The translations under genes and the position numbers were made by a program. A DNA stretch of 64,000 nt from Flavobacterium sp. (GTDB lineage Bacteria > Bacteroidota > Bacteroidia > Flavobacteriales > Flavobacteriaceae), in the NCBI RefSeq assembly GCF_024642105.1, contig NZ_JAHEBT010000003.1:1-64000 (forward strand), written 5' to 3'. Shown here piece after piece: positions 53,647 through 60,994 of this stretch; position 1 is the stretch's first letter, and the number at the start of each line of letters is the position of its first letter. Under the pieces are notes generated by a model. The model saw only the letters and a list, made by a program, of their open reading frames with translations. It was not told where the DNA came from and ran no database searches.

Positions 53647-53663
53647 TTTATAAAAGGAAACTA

Positions 53664-54320
53664 TTATTTATTCCCTTTTTCAAAATCAGCTACAAACTGT
53701 GCTAATCCAATATCGGTTAATGGATGTTTCAACAATCCGTAGATAGCCGAAAGTGGTCCTGTCATTACATCGGCACCAATTTTAGCACAATTCATAATAT
53801 GCATCGTATGGCGTACAGAAGCTGCTAAAATTTGAGTTTCAAATCCGTAATTATCATAGATTAAACGAATTTCTTCAATAAGCGCCAATCCATCTGTAGA
53901 AACATCATCCAAACGACCAATGAACGGAGAAACATAAGTAGCCCCAGCTTTAGCAGCTAACAATGCTTGTCCTGCAGAAAAAACCAAAGTAACATTCGTT
54001 CTAATACCTTTATCCGAAAAATATTTAGCCGCCATCACTCCTTCTTTAGTCATGGGCAATTTTACCACGATTTGTTCGTGTAAATCAGCTAACTCTTCTC
54101 CTTCTTTAATCATTCCTTCAAAATCCAAAGCATTCACTTCGGCACTTACATCGCCATCTACCAGGTTGCAAATGTCAACATAGTGTTTCAAGATGTTGTT
54201 TTTACCAGTAATTCCTTCTTTTGCCATTAATGACGGATTCGTAGTTACTCCATCCAAAACACCTAAAGCTTGTGCTTCTTTAATCTGAGCTAAATTAGCC
54301 GTGTCAATAAAAAATTTCAT
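53664..54320 (-). CDS. Transaldolase / fructose-6-phosphate aldolase (small type)
   Basis: A 218-residue TIM-barrel aldolase of the class 3B (TalC/Fsa) group. It starts [36 protein letters not shown]. The Schiff-base Lys is in [13 protein letters not shown] (about 86), then [31 protein letters not shown] and [12 protein letters not shown]. Class members function in the non-oxidative pentose phosphate pathway (tal) or as F6P aldolase; sequence alone does not separate these reliably. Confidence 0.92.
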   Translation of the reverse strand: MKFFIDTANLAQIKEAQALGVLDGVTTNPSLMAKEGITGKNNILKHYVDICNLVDGDVSAEVNALDFEGMIKEGEELADLHEQIVVKLPMTKEGVMAAKYFSDKGIRTNVTLVFSAGQALLAAKAGATYVSPFIGRLDDVSTDGLALIEEIRLIYDNYGFETQILAASVRHTMHIMNCAKIGADVMTGPLSAIYGLLKHPLTDIGLAQFVADFEKGNK

Positions 54321-54348
54321 ATGTATCTATTTGTTATGTGTTAGTATT

Positions 54349-54430
54349 TGGGCGTGACCACAAGGGTCGGGCTTTACGTTGCAATCTCCTTCTTTGAAAA
54401 AGGATTTTCACTGCAATCCCTCACGCAAAT
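54349..54430. repeat. Structured dispersed element (GGGCGTGACC ... CTGCAATCCCTCACGC)
   Basis: Starts TTTGGGCGTGACC and ends CAATCCCTCACGCAAA; GCGTGA (54352-54357) pairs with TCACGC (54421-54426). Between them are AGGGTCGGGCTTTACG and a small hairpin TCCTTCTTTGAAAAAGGA. It is much more GC-rich than its surroundings. I recognise this outline as a repeat common between genes in Flavobacterium genomes; its role is unknown. Confidence 0.6.
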
Positions 54431-54441
54431 TCGGTGCAAAA

Positions 54442-55245
54442 TTACAACTTATAATGATTCATCAGCATTTTTTCATAGACTTTATCGGGTAGTATTCTTT
54501 TCAAAACAATCGAGAATTTTTGCATAAAAACGCCTACTTTGTAATGAATTCTAGGATTAGGATTTTGAATAATTTGATATAGTGCTTCAGCCATTTCATT
54601 CGGATTGCTACCACTATCAACGTGTGCATCCATGGTTTGTAAAACTCCTGCATATACTTTCTCGTAAGCCGAACCTTGAACCACTGGTGCATGAAAACGT
54701 CCTGCTGCAATATTGGTAGCAAAATCACCCGGAGCCACATTCGTAATTTGAATTCCAAACGACTTCACTTCCATTCGCAACGCTTCCGTTATTAATTCCA
54801 AAGCCCCTTTGGAAGCCGAATATACACTTCGGTACGGCAATCCCATATAGCCTGCAATAGAGGTAATATTAATAATCAGTCCTGATTGTTGAGCGCGCAT
54901 TTGAGGTAATGCCGCTTTCATTACTTCGATAGGACCAAAGAAATTAGTTTCAAAATTGTTTTTGATTTCCTCCATTGGAATTTCTTCCAAAGGACCTGTG
55001 ATACCCACACCGGCATTATTAATTACAATATCTAATCTCCCCGCTTCTTGAATGATTGTAGCTACTGCTGACTGAATTGAAGCAGCATCTCGAACATCCA
55101 ATGCAATCAATGGAAAAACAGCGTTTGAAACCTTCTCAGGATTTCTACTCGTTCCGTATACAGTGAATCCTTTTTGGCTTAATAACGTTCCAATAGACTT
55201 CCCTATTCCCGAAGATCCTCCTGTAATTAAAACTACTTTACTCAT
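54442..55245 (-). CDS. Short-chain dehydrogenase/reductase (SDR)
   Basis: A 267-residue NAD(P)-dependent oxidoreductase of the classical SDR type. The nucleotide loop is VLITGGSSGIGKSIGTLL (about 4-21). Later elements: VINNAGVGITGPLEEIP (NNAG), the catalytic Ser in IINITSIAGYMG, and YRSVYSASKGALELI (Tyr-x-x-x-Lys). C-terminal FSIVLKRILPDKVYEKMLM. Substrate unknown. Between it and transaldolase lies a structured repeat. Confidence 0.9.
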   Translation of the reverse strand: MSKVVLITGGSSGIGKSIGTLLSQKGFTVYGTSRNPEKVSNAVFPLIALDVRDAASIQSAVATIIQEAGRLDIVINNAGVGITGPLEEIPMEEIKNNFETNFFGPIEVMKAALPQMRAQQSGLIINITSIAGYMGLPYRSVYSASKGALELITEALRMEVKSFGIQITNVAPGDFATNIAAGRFHAPVVQGSAYEKVYAGVLQTMDAHVDSGSNPNEMAEALYQIIQNPNPRIHYKVGVFMQKFSIVLKRILPDKVYEKMLMNHYKL

Positions 55246-55321
55246 CCGAATGTATCAATTTGTTATAAATGCTTTAGACTATAAAAATACTCAAAAAAGA
55301 AGTTCTGAATACCCCTAAAAC

Positions 55322-55346
55322 AAAAAAATCTTCCTAATGGAAGATT
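55322..55346 (-). terminator. Terminator downstream of SRP RNA
   Basis: AATCTTCC (55327-55334), TAAT loop, GGAAGATT (55339-55346), with T7 on the minus strand, just after the 3' end of ffs. A short T6 tract also directly follows the RNA at 55355-55350. Confidence 0.8.
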
Positions 55347-55355
55347 CATAAAAAA

Positions 55356-55450
55356 TGGCAAGCGACCTACATCGCACCGCTCAACCGCTTACCCTTGCTA
55401 TGTTCCCATCCTGGGGGAGTCTGCAGGAGCTGGTCGTGTAGGACTTGCCG
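55356..55450 (-). ncRNA. ffs: Signal recognition particle RNA (4.5S type)
   Basis: On the minus strand the ~95-nt RNA starts GGCAAGTCCTACACG and ends CGATGTAGGTCGCTTGCC, which pair as the closing helix. The SRP domain IV loop is intact: CAGGATGGGAACATAGCAAG with the GGTAAGCGG-type continuation, where Ffh binds. It guides membrane proteins to the translocon. A full promoter lies directly upstream. Confidence 0.95.
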
Positions 55451-55453
55451 GTG

Positions 55454-55483
55454 CAAATATACAACCTTTTTATATTTTTGCAA
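55454..55483 (-). promoter_or_regulatory. Bacteroidota-type promoter of ffs
   Basis: On the minus strand, TTG (complement of 55481-55483), 19-nt spacer, TATATTTG (complement of 55454-55461), 4-5 nt before the 5' end of the RNA. Positions fit the mapped consensus exactly. Confidence 0.8.
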
Positions 55484-55538
55484 GTGCATTGCTACTAATA
55501 AAATAAGGTTGTATATTCGAGCATTCAAATATTACACT

Positions 55539-56588
55539 ATGAAAAAGTATAACTTCTTATTTATCATTTTATTAGGGTTGATTTTATCCAACTGTGGAGG
55601 AGCTAAAAAAGAAAACAACACCTTATTTACTTTTGATACAAACCAATTTAAAGCACAATACCAGCCTCAAGAATCCATCGAATTAAATCTGTTAAATCCT
55701 AATTCAAAAACGGTTGATAGTGTTGTGTATTATGTAAACGAAACTAAAATTGGTACTACAAAAGGATTAGATAAACTACCTTTTGCCTTTAAAAATCAGA
55801 AACTTGGCTATCAAAATCTGAAAGCTATTATTTACTTTGAAGGAGAAAACACCGAAGCTAGTGACCGAGTAGAATTAGTTTCCAATGTACAGCCTAAATT
55901 ATTGAAGTATTCTATTGTAAACACTTTTGCTCACGACACAGCTTCTTTCACAGAAGGTCTTGAATTTCATAATGACACTTTATTTGAAAGTACAGGCCAA
56001 AAAGGAGCTTCTTATTTTAGAAAATACGATTATAAAACAGGTAAAATATTCAAACAAAACAATTTAGATGCTAAGTACTTTGGAGAAGGAATCACCTTTG
56101 TCAACAATAAATTATACCAACTTACTTGGCAGGAAAAAACAGGATTTATATACAATGCGACTACATTGAAATTAGAAAAAACCTTTACTTATGAGAAAGA
56201 CATTGAAGGTTGGGGAATGACAAATGATGGCAAGTACATTTACCAAACGGACGGTACCGAAAAAATTTGGAAAATGGATCCTAACTCTTTGAAAATGGTA
56301 GATTATATTAATGTTTATTCTGGAAATGCTAAAATAAAATCAATCAACGAATTAGAATGGATTAATGGTCAAATTTATGCTAACGTTTGGCAAAAAGATG
56401 CCATTGCAATTATAACCCCATTAAATGGAGCTGTTGAAGGAATTTTGGATTTATCTGGTCTACGAAAATTTGTGAAAAATCCAACCGCTGAAGTACTCAA
56501 CGGAATTGCTTACAATCCTAAAACTAAAACACTATTTGTAACAGGTAAAAATTGGGATAAGCTATTTGAAATTAAAGTTTCAGAATAA
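55539..56588 (+). CDS. Glutaminyl-peptide cyclotransferase, plant/bacterial beta-propeller type, lipoprotein
   Basis: Start ATG 55539 (MKKYNFLFIILLGLILSNCGG, lipobox Cys19), 349 residues; a longer in-frame extension upstream is rejected because it runs over the SRP RNA gene. A small N-terminal beta domain (about 30-120) precedes the QC domain: FTEGLEFHNDTLFESTGQKGASYFRKYDYKTGK, YFGEGITFVNNKLYQLTWQEKTGFIY, EGWGMTNDGKYIYQTDG and NELEWINGQIYANVWQKDAI, then NGIAYNPKTKTLFVTGKNW. It converts N-terminal Gln to pyroglutamate. Type IX cargo often carries N-terminal Gln after signal cleavage, which suits a periplasmic QC. Confidence 0.92.
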   Translation: MKKYNFLFIILLGLILSNCGGAKKENNTLFTFDTNQFKAQYQPQESIELNLLNPNSKTVDSVVYYVNETKIGTTKGLDKLPFAFKNQKLGYQNLKAIIYFEGENTEASDRVELVSNVQPKLLKYSIVNTFAHDTASFTEGLEFHNDTLFESTGQKGASYFRKYDYKTGKIFKQNNLDAKYFGEGITFVNNKLYQLTWQEKTGFIYNATTLKLEKTFTYEKDIEGWGMTNDGKYIYQTDGTEKIWKMDPNSLKMVDYINVYSGNAKIKSINELEWINGQIYANVWQKDAIAIITPLNGAVEGILDLSGLRKFVKNPTAEVLNGIAYNPKTKTLFVTGKNWDKLFEIKVSE

Positions 56589-56610
56589 AAGCTATCATTT
56601 AAATAGCATA

Positions 56611-56639
56611 AAAAAAGGGAGCAAATTGCTCCCTTTTTT
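56611..56639. terminator. Bidirectional terminator after the cyclotransferase gene
   Basis: AAAAAAGGGAGC, AAATT loop, GCTCCCTTTTTT. It separates convergent genes ending at 56588 and 56660. Confidence 0.9.
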
Positions 56640-56659
56640 ATTAATAACTTGATTGATTG

Positions 56660-57535
56660 TTATCTCAAAGAAAAACTAGTTTTAGAAACCAATTCATCTT
56701 TGTCAAAAACATTCACAAAATAAGTTCCTTTAGCGAATTTTTTTCCAGCTAAGTCTTCAGAAACATCGATCGTTTTATTCTCATATTTCACATTAGTTGT
56801 AAAACTATATGTTAACGATTTAGATCCAAAAGATTCTGTCTTTTTGTCTCCAACAACATTATTCTCGCTATCAATTACTTGAACATAATATGTTTTAGTT
56901 CCTGATTTAGCAATTTTATTTTCAGCAATGGTAAAACTTACTTTAAGTACGTCAGCTCTATTTGCTTTTTCAGTTTCAATTTGTTTTCCAGAGCTTCTCA
57001 CTTTATAAGCAGCACCTTTAGTGTTCAAAACAGTTAATACAGACCCTTTTTCAACTGTTTTAGCTAAATCTGAATTTTGAGCTGTTAAAGCTTCATTCGC
57101 TTTTTTAGACTCTACTAATACTACTCTTGTACTATCACGTTGTGTAGTTAAAGTAACATTTTGTTTTTTCAAATTATCGTTCTCAGCAATCAAGACTTTC
57201 ATATTATTTTGCAATAAAGTCAATTGCGTTTTAAATTTAGAAACGTCTCCGTTAGATTTTTTTAAATCTTCCATAAGCGCTACTACTTTATCTCTTTCTT
57301 TGATTAATTCTTCGGACATCGTAGTATTTTCTGCAATAGCAGCATCATACGTTGCTTTTAACTCTTGCAAATCTTTCATCACTGATTCTTTCTCAGTCAA
57401 AGTAGTTTTTAATTCTGTTCTTACAATTTCAGCATCGGTCGACATTTTAAAAATGTAACCTAAACTTCCTAAAAGTAATAATAGTAATACAATTACTACT
57501 GCTTTTAAATTTGAGTTGCTTTTTTGATTTTCCAT
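56660..57535 (-). CDS. Membrane-anchored coiled-coil protein, function unknown
   Basis: A 291-residue protein with one N-terminal TM segment (LKAVVIVLLLLLLGSLGYIF, about 10-29) and a long coiled coil (about 35-160; EIVRTELKTTLTEKESVMKDLQELKATY and later heptads). A compact beta-rich periplasmic C-terminal domain follows (about 165-291; SGTKTYYVQVIDSENNVVGDK, KGTYFVNVFDKDELVSKTSFSLR). Related Flavobacteriia proteins are sometimes called chromosome-partitioning proteins, for which there is no motif support. A full promoter lies upstream. Confidence 0.8.
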   Translation of the reverse strand: MENQKSNSNLKAVVIVLLLLLLGSLGYIFKMSTDAEIVRTELKTTLTEKESVMKDLQELKATYDAAIAENTTMSEELIKERDKVVALMEDLKKSNGDVSKFKTQLTLLQNNMKVLIAENDNLKKQNVTLTTQRDSTRVVLVESKKANEALTAQNSDLAKTVEKGSVLTVLNTKGAAYKVRSSGKQIETEKANRADVLKVSFTIAENKIAKSGTKTYYVQVIDSENNVVGDKKTESFGSKSLTYSFTTNVKYENKTIDVSEDLAGKKFAKGTYFVNVFDKDELVSKTSFSLR

Positions 57536-57564
57536 TTTTTAATTTTATAGTTTAATAGTTTTTA

Positions 57565-57594
57565 CAAAAATAATAATATATCCTTATGACACAA
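57565..57594 (-). promoter_or_regulatory. Bacteroidota-type promoter of the coiled-coil protein gene
   Basis: On the minus strand, TTG (complement of 57592-57594), 19-nt spacer, TATTTTTG (complement of 57565-57572), 30 nt before the ATG. Confidence 0.65.
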
Positions 57595-57615
57595 CGTATT
57601 TTAAGACATTTATAG

Positions 57616-57623
57616 TATTTTTG
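57616..57623 (+). promoter_or_regulatory. -7 box before the ureohydrolase gene
   Basis: TATTTTTG fits TAnnTTTG, 19 nt before the ATG at 57643; no TTG at the usual distance. It overlaps no other feature. Confidence 0.4.
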
Positions 57624-57642
57624 GTAAAAATTAATTTTTATT

Positions 57643-58707
57643 ATGGATAAACTAATTCCTTTCACAATAACGGATCTCGGCAAAATTACCAACCATCGAA
57701 ATGGGGAAATTAAATTTGGAGAGAAAATGATTACTGTACCTAAAGGAATAGAACCATTAGAATTTCTTGCTACTTGCGAAGCTAAATATGTAGTATTGGG
57801 AATCCCCGAAGATATTGGAATTAGAGCTAATTACGGTAGACCTGGAGCAGCCTCTGCATGGAATAGTGCTATAAAAAGTATCGCTAACATTCAGCACAAC
57901 CGATTTTGTAAAGGAAACCAAATTGTCATCCTAGGTCAACTCAATGTTGCTAATGAAATGGTAGAAGTGGAACATTTAGATTTCAACGATATTGATGACC
58001 GATCTAAACTAAGTCAATTAGTCAAGAAAATTGATAAAGAAGTTTCGCATATTATTTTCAATATTGTAAAACTAGGAAAAACACCTATTATTATTGGAGG
58101 TGGGCACAATAATGCCTACGGTAACATAAAAGGAACTGCGTTAGCTAAAGGAAAACCTATCAATGCTATTAATTTTGATGCTAATTCTGATTTTAGAATA
58201 TTAGAAGGACGTCACAGCGGTAATGCTTTCTCCTATGCTTACGAAGAAGGTTTCTTGAAAAAATATTTTATTTTTGGTTTACATGAAAACTACACTTCCA
58301 AAAGTGTTTTAGATACGTTGAAGAAAATCGAAGATCGTGTTCGATATGTTACTTATGACAGCATCAATATTAGAAAAGAAAAAGAATTTGATTATGAAAT
58401 GGTTCAAGCTTTAGATTTTATCAATCAAGAGGCTTTTGGTCTAGAAATAGACTTAGGAGCTATACCTAATATTGCTAGCAGTACAATGACACTTACTGGT
58501 TTTTCAATAGAAGAACTACGACGATTTGTTTCTTTCTTTGGAAAATTTCAAAACGCCACTTACTTGCACCTTTGCGAAGGCGCTCCAGATTTAGGCGAAG
58601 AAAAAAACGATCATCTAATTGGTAAAATTATCGGGCATTTAATTACTGATTTCATAAAATCCAATAATGAAAAAGTAAATCCTCAACCTGAAGAATTACA
58701 AAACTAA
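57643..58707 (+). CDS. Arginase/agmatinase/formimidoylglutamase-family protein with altered metal ligands
   Basis: A 354-residue ureohydrolase-fold protein. The first metal motif is IIIGGGHNNAYGN (His155), usually GGDHS. The second reads NFDANSDFR (Asp179, Asn181, Asp183) where the family has DAHxD, so the central His ligand is Asn. The third is FGLEIDLGAIPN (Glu268, Asp270) in place of SxDxDxxDP. EGRHSGNAFSYAYEEG and LHLCEGAPDLGEE are typical of the HutG-like Bacteroidota branch. A weakened or mononuclear site, or a non-enzymatic role, is possible. It could be agmatinase-like partner of the arginine decarboxylase at 14.8 kb, but the genes are far apart. A DEAD-box helicase gene follows 72 nt later. 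Confidence 0.8.
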   Translation: MDKLIPFTITDLGKITNHRNGEIKFGEKMITVPKGIEPLEFLATCEAKYVVLGIPEDIGIRANYGRPGAASAWNSAIKSIANIQHNRFCKGNQIVILGQLNVANEMVEVEHLDFNDIDDRSKLSQLVKKIDKEVSHIIFNIVKLGKTPIIIGGGHNNAYGNIKGTALAKGKPINAINFDANSDFRILEGRHSGNAFSYAYEEGFLKKYFIFGLHENYTSKSVLDTLKKIEDRVRYVTYDSINIRKEKEFDYEMVQALDFINQEAFGLEIDLGAIPNIASSTMTLTGFSIEELRRFVSFFGKFQNATYLHLCEGAPDLGEEKNDHLIGKIIGHLITDFIKSNNEKVNPQPEELQN

Positions 58708-58727
58708 TGCATCAAAAATAATAACAC

Positions 58728-58735
58728 TATCTTTG
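58728..58735 (+). promoter_or_regulatory. -7 box before rhlE
   Basis: TATCTTTG, 44 nt before the rhlE ATG. No TTG partner at proper spacing, so support is modest. Confidence 0.4.
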
Positions 58736-58779
58736 CCAAGTATTGCTGTACATATTACAGCATATTTAATATCAAAAAT

Positions 58780-60030
58780 ATGTTATTCGAAGATTTATCA
58801 CTTTCAAAAAGTATCCAAAAAGCCGTCTATGAAGAAGGTTATACACACCCCACTCCTATTCAAGAACAATCGATTCCGTTAGTATTAGCAGGTAGAGATT
58901 TAATTGGATGTGCGCAAACAGGGACTGGAAAAACGGCTGCATTTGCCATTCCAATTATTCATCAATTACACCGAATTGTAGGTTCGTCAAAAAAAGCTAA
59001 AGAAATTAGAGCTTTAATTGTAACGCCAACCCGTGAATTAGCAGTTCAAATTGGTCAAAATTTTGATACTTATGCCAAATATACTAATCTGACTCAAATC
59101 ACCCTTTTTGGTGGTGTTTCTCAGATTCCGCAAGTAGATACCTTAAAAAAAGGAGTTGATGTTGTCATTGCTACACCTGGAAGATTATTGGACTTACACA
59201 AACAAGGATTTATCAATTTAGATCATTTACACACTTTAGTTCTTGACGAAGCAGACCAAATGCTCGACATGGGTTTCATCAATGATGTAAAAAAGATTGT
59301 AAAGCTTACGCCAAAAAACAGACAAACGTTACTATTCTCGGCTACTATGCCAATTGCTATTAGAGAACTTGCCGAAATGTTTTTAAAAGACCCCGCTAAA
59401 GTGGAAGTCTCTCCTGTTTCGTCGACTGCCGAAAAAGTAGAACAACGTATTTATTTTGTCGAAAAGACAGAAAAAAGAAATTTACTTTATCATTTAATTA
59501 AAAATGAAAATTTATCCGATGTACTAGTTTTTTCGAGAACCAAACACGGAGCTGATAATGTGGTTAAAGCATTGCGTAAAAACAATATTGCTGCTGAAGC
59601 GATTCACGGTGACAAATCGCAAAACGCAAGACAACGAGTATTAGAAGCGTTCAAAAATAAAGAAGTCGGTGTACTTGTAGCTACAGATATTGCTGCGCGT
59701 GGGATTGACATTGACCAATTACCCTTTGTAATTAATTTTGATTTACCTAATATTCCTGAAACGTACGTTCACCGAATTGGTAGAACAGGTCGTGCTGGAA
59801 ATGGTGGAATTGCGATTTCATTTTGTAGTAAAGATGAAGAACCGTATTGGAAAGACATTCAAAAACTAATTAAAGTGGATGTCAAAATCATTGCTGATCA
59901 TCCGTATCCTTGGCATTCAGGAAGTCCTAATGCGATTACAGAGAAACCCAAAAACTCCAATCGAAGTGGTGGAGCTCATAAATCAAGAAAATCAAGTGCT
60001 TCAAAACAAAACAAAAAACGTTGGTATTAA
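58780..60030 (+). CDS. rhlE: DEAD-box RNA helicase, RhlE-like
   Basis: A 416-residue ATP-dependent RNA helicase. Q motif YTHPTPIQEQSIPLVLAGRD, motif I CAQTGTGKTAAFAIP (about 45-59), Ia TPTRELAVQI, II VLDEADQMLDMGF, III FSATMP, IV-V VLVFSRTKHGADNV and ATDIAARGIDIDQL, VI YVHRIGRTGRAGNGG. The tail after about 380 is short and basic (KNSNRSGGAHKSRKSSASKQNKKRWY), an RNA-binding extension. It acts in ribosome assembly or mRNA decay, and is often cold-linked in this phylum. Confidence 0.93.
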   Translation: MLFEDLSLSKSIQKAVYEEGYTHPTPIQEQSIPLVLAGRDLIGCAQTGTGKTAAFAIPIIHQLHRIVGSSKKAKEIRALIVTPTRELAVQIGQNFDTYAKYTNLTQITLFGGVSQIPQVDTLKKGVDVVIATPGRLLDLHKQGFINLDHLHTLVLDEADQMLDMGFINDVKKIVKLTPKNRQTLLFSATMPIAIRELAEMFLKDPAKVEVSPVSSTAEKVEQRIYFVEKTEKRNLLYHLIKNENLSDVLVFSRTKHGADNVVKALRKNNIAAEAIHGDKSQNARQRVLEAFKNKEVGVLVATDIAARGIDIDQLPFVINFDLPNIPETYVHRIGRTGRAGNGGIAISFCSKDEEPYWKDIQKLIKVDVKIIADHPYPWHSGSPNAITEKPKNSNRSGGAHKSRKSSASKQNKKRWY

Positions 60031-60046
60031 TACCAACGTTTTTTTA
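60017..60046 (+). terminator. Terminator of rhlE
   Basis: AACGTTGGTA, TTAA, TACCAACGTT (60017-60040) then T7. The hairpin includes the last codons and the stop codon of rhlE. Confidence 0.9.
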
Positions 60047-60123
60047 TTTTACACTTAAACGACAATAAGCTAATTTACAACGTTTTATATGTTAAATACG
60101 ATTCCATAAATTAATATCTTAAT

Positions 60124-60131
60124 TAAGTTTG
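60124..60131 (+). promoter_or_regulatory. -7 box before hsp20
   Basis: TAAGTTTG fits TAnnTTTG, 35 nt before the hsp20 ATG. No CIRCE-type inverted repeat is seen. Confidence 0.4.
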
Positions 60132-60166
60132 TTGCTCTTAATAACAAACAATTAAACTTTATTAGT

Positions 60167-60625
60167 ATGGAAACTTTAGTAAAAAGAAAAAGCTTGTTGC
60201 CGTTAATCCCAACAACCAATCTAATCGATGATTTATTTTCAAGAGATATCTTCGATTGGACAGACAGAAATTTCTCATCCATTGGTAGTAATTTACCGTC
60301 TGTAAACTTAAAAGAAACAGATAATAAATTACAAGTAGAGCTAGCGGCTCCTGGAATGAAAAAAGAAGATTTCAAAGTCGAAATCGATAATAACACACTC
60401 CTTATTTCTTCTGAAAAACAAGAAGAAAAAGAAGAATCTAGAAAAAAAGACAATTACATTCGAAAAGAATTTAATTACCAGTCTTTTTTTAGATCTTTTG
60501 CTTTGCCTGAATATATTGACGAAAATAAAATTCAAGCGAACTATAAAGACGGTATCCTTCATGTAGAAATTGCCAAAAAAGAGGGTAGTGCGAAGAAAAC
60601 CGCTAAAACCATTGCTATCCAATAA
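60167..60625 (+). CDS. Small heat shock protein, Hsp20/alpha-crystallin family
   Basis: A 152-residue chaperone that holds unfolding proteins. N-terminal arm about 1-40 (LIDDLFSRDIFDWTDRNFSS). Alpha-crystallin domain about 42-138: NLKETDNKLQVELAAPGMKKEDFKVEIDNNTLLISSEKQEEKEESRKKDNYIRKEFNYQSFFRSFALPE, ending ANYKDGILHVEIAKKE. The IxI oligomerisation motif is IAI in the last residues (KTIAIQ). The expanded Glu/Lys-rich loop (QEEKEESRKKDN) is normal. It is an isolated gene with a -7 box upstream. Confidence 0.93.
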   Translation: METLVKRKSLLPLIPTTNLIDDLFSRDIFDWTDRNFSSIGSNLPSVNLKETDNKLQVELAAPGMKKEDFKVEIDNNTLLISSEKQEEKEESRKKDNYIRKEFNYQSFFRSFALPEYIDENKIQANYKDGILHVEIAKKEGSAKKTAKTIAIQ

Positions 60626-60629
60626 AAAT

Positions 60630-60707
60630 TGTAAATAAGAATACTACTGAGTCCTTATTTACAGTAGAATCGTTGCGTCTTTGCCTAAGGCGTGGCGATT
60701 CGATTTA
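60630..60707. repeat. Two hairpins downstream of hsp20
   Basis: TGTAAATAAG (60630-60639) pairs with CTTATTTACA (60654-60663). The next block, GAATCG (60667) to CGATTC (near 60702), encloses GCGTCTTTGCCTAAGGCGT with an inner GCCTAAGGC palindrome. No T-tract follows either, so these look like structured intergenic repeats rather than terminators. Confidence 0.5.
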
Positions 60708-60733
60708 TTTCAAATAATATTAAAAACACTATT

Positions 60734-60925
60734 ATGAATACTGCAAAATACATCCTGAAAAAAGCAAAAATAATGGGTAATTTTAGATCGCTAGAGATTA
60801 AAAAAAATGAATTACTGAAACCTTCAAAAAAATCTAAAAGGCATACTACTAAAGACCACTTGGATGATACTTATTTTTTATTGTCTCAGATGTATTCTCA
60901 GGAAAATGATCCTTTGTTTATTTGA
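60734..60925 (+). CDS. Small basic protein (63 aa), function unknown
   Basis: The start is ATG 60734 (MNTAKYILKKAKIMGNFRSLE); a GTG 14 codons upstream lies inside the hairpin repeat and is unlikely. It is Lys-rich at the start and has a central KPSKKSKRHTTKDHLDDTYFLLSQMYSQE. I see no signal peptide, membrane segment or known motif. It follows hsp20 in the same direction, with structured repeats between, so it may be stress-linked; this is a guess. Confidence 0.5.
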   Translation: MNTAKYILKKAKIMGNFRSLEIKKNELLKPSKKSKRHTTKDHLDDTYFLLSQMYSQENDPLFI

Positions 60926-60936
60926 TAGTATGCAAT

Positions 60937-60971
60937 AAAAAAACAGAAGCCCCAAAAAGAGATTTCTGTTT
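60937..60971 (-). terminator. Terminator of the DAACS symporter gene
   Basis: AAACAGAA (60941-60948) pairs with TTCTGTTT (60964-60971), with T7 on the minus strand, 24 nt after the symporter stop. The loop is large (15 nt), so it is moderate in strength. Confidence 0.65.
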
Positions 60972-60994
60972 ATATTTTTATAATCGCTAAAAAG

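Noticed and set aside
55395..55538. N-terminal extension of the glutaminyl cyclotransferase frame
   Set aside because: It is the reverse of the SRP RNA gene and its promoter; the lipoprotein signal begins at ATG 55539.
60692..60733. GTG start for the small basic protein
   Set aside because: The GTG and the following codons lie in a structured intergenic repeat; ATG 60734 is the plausible start.
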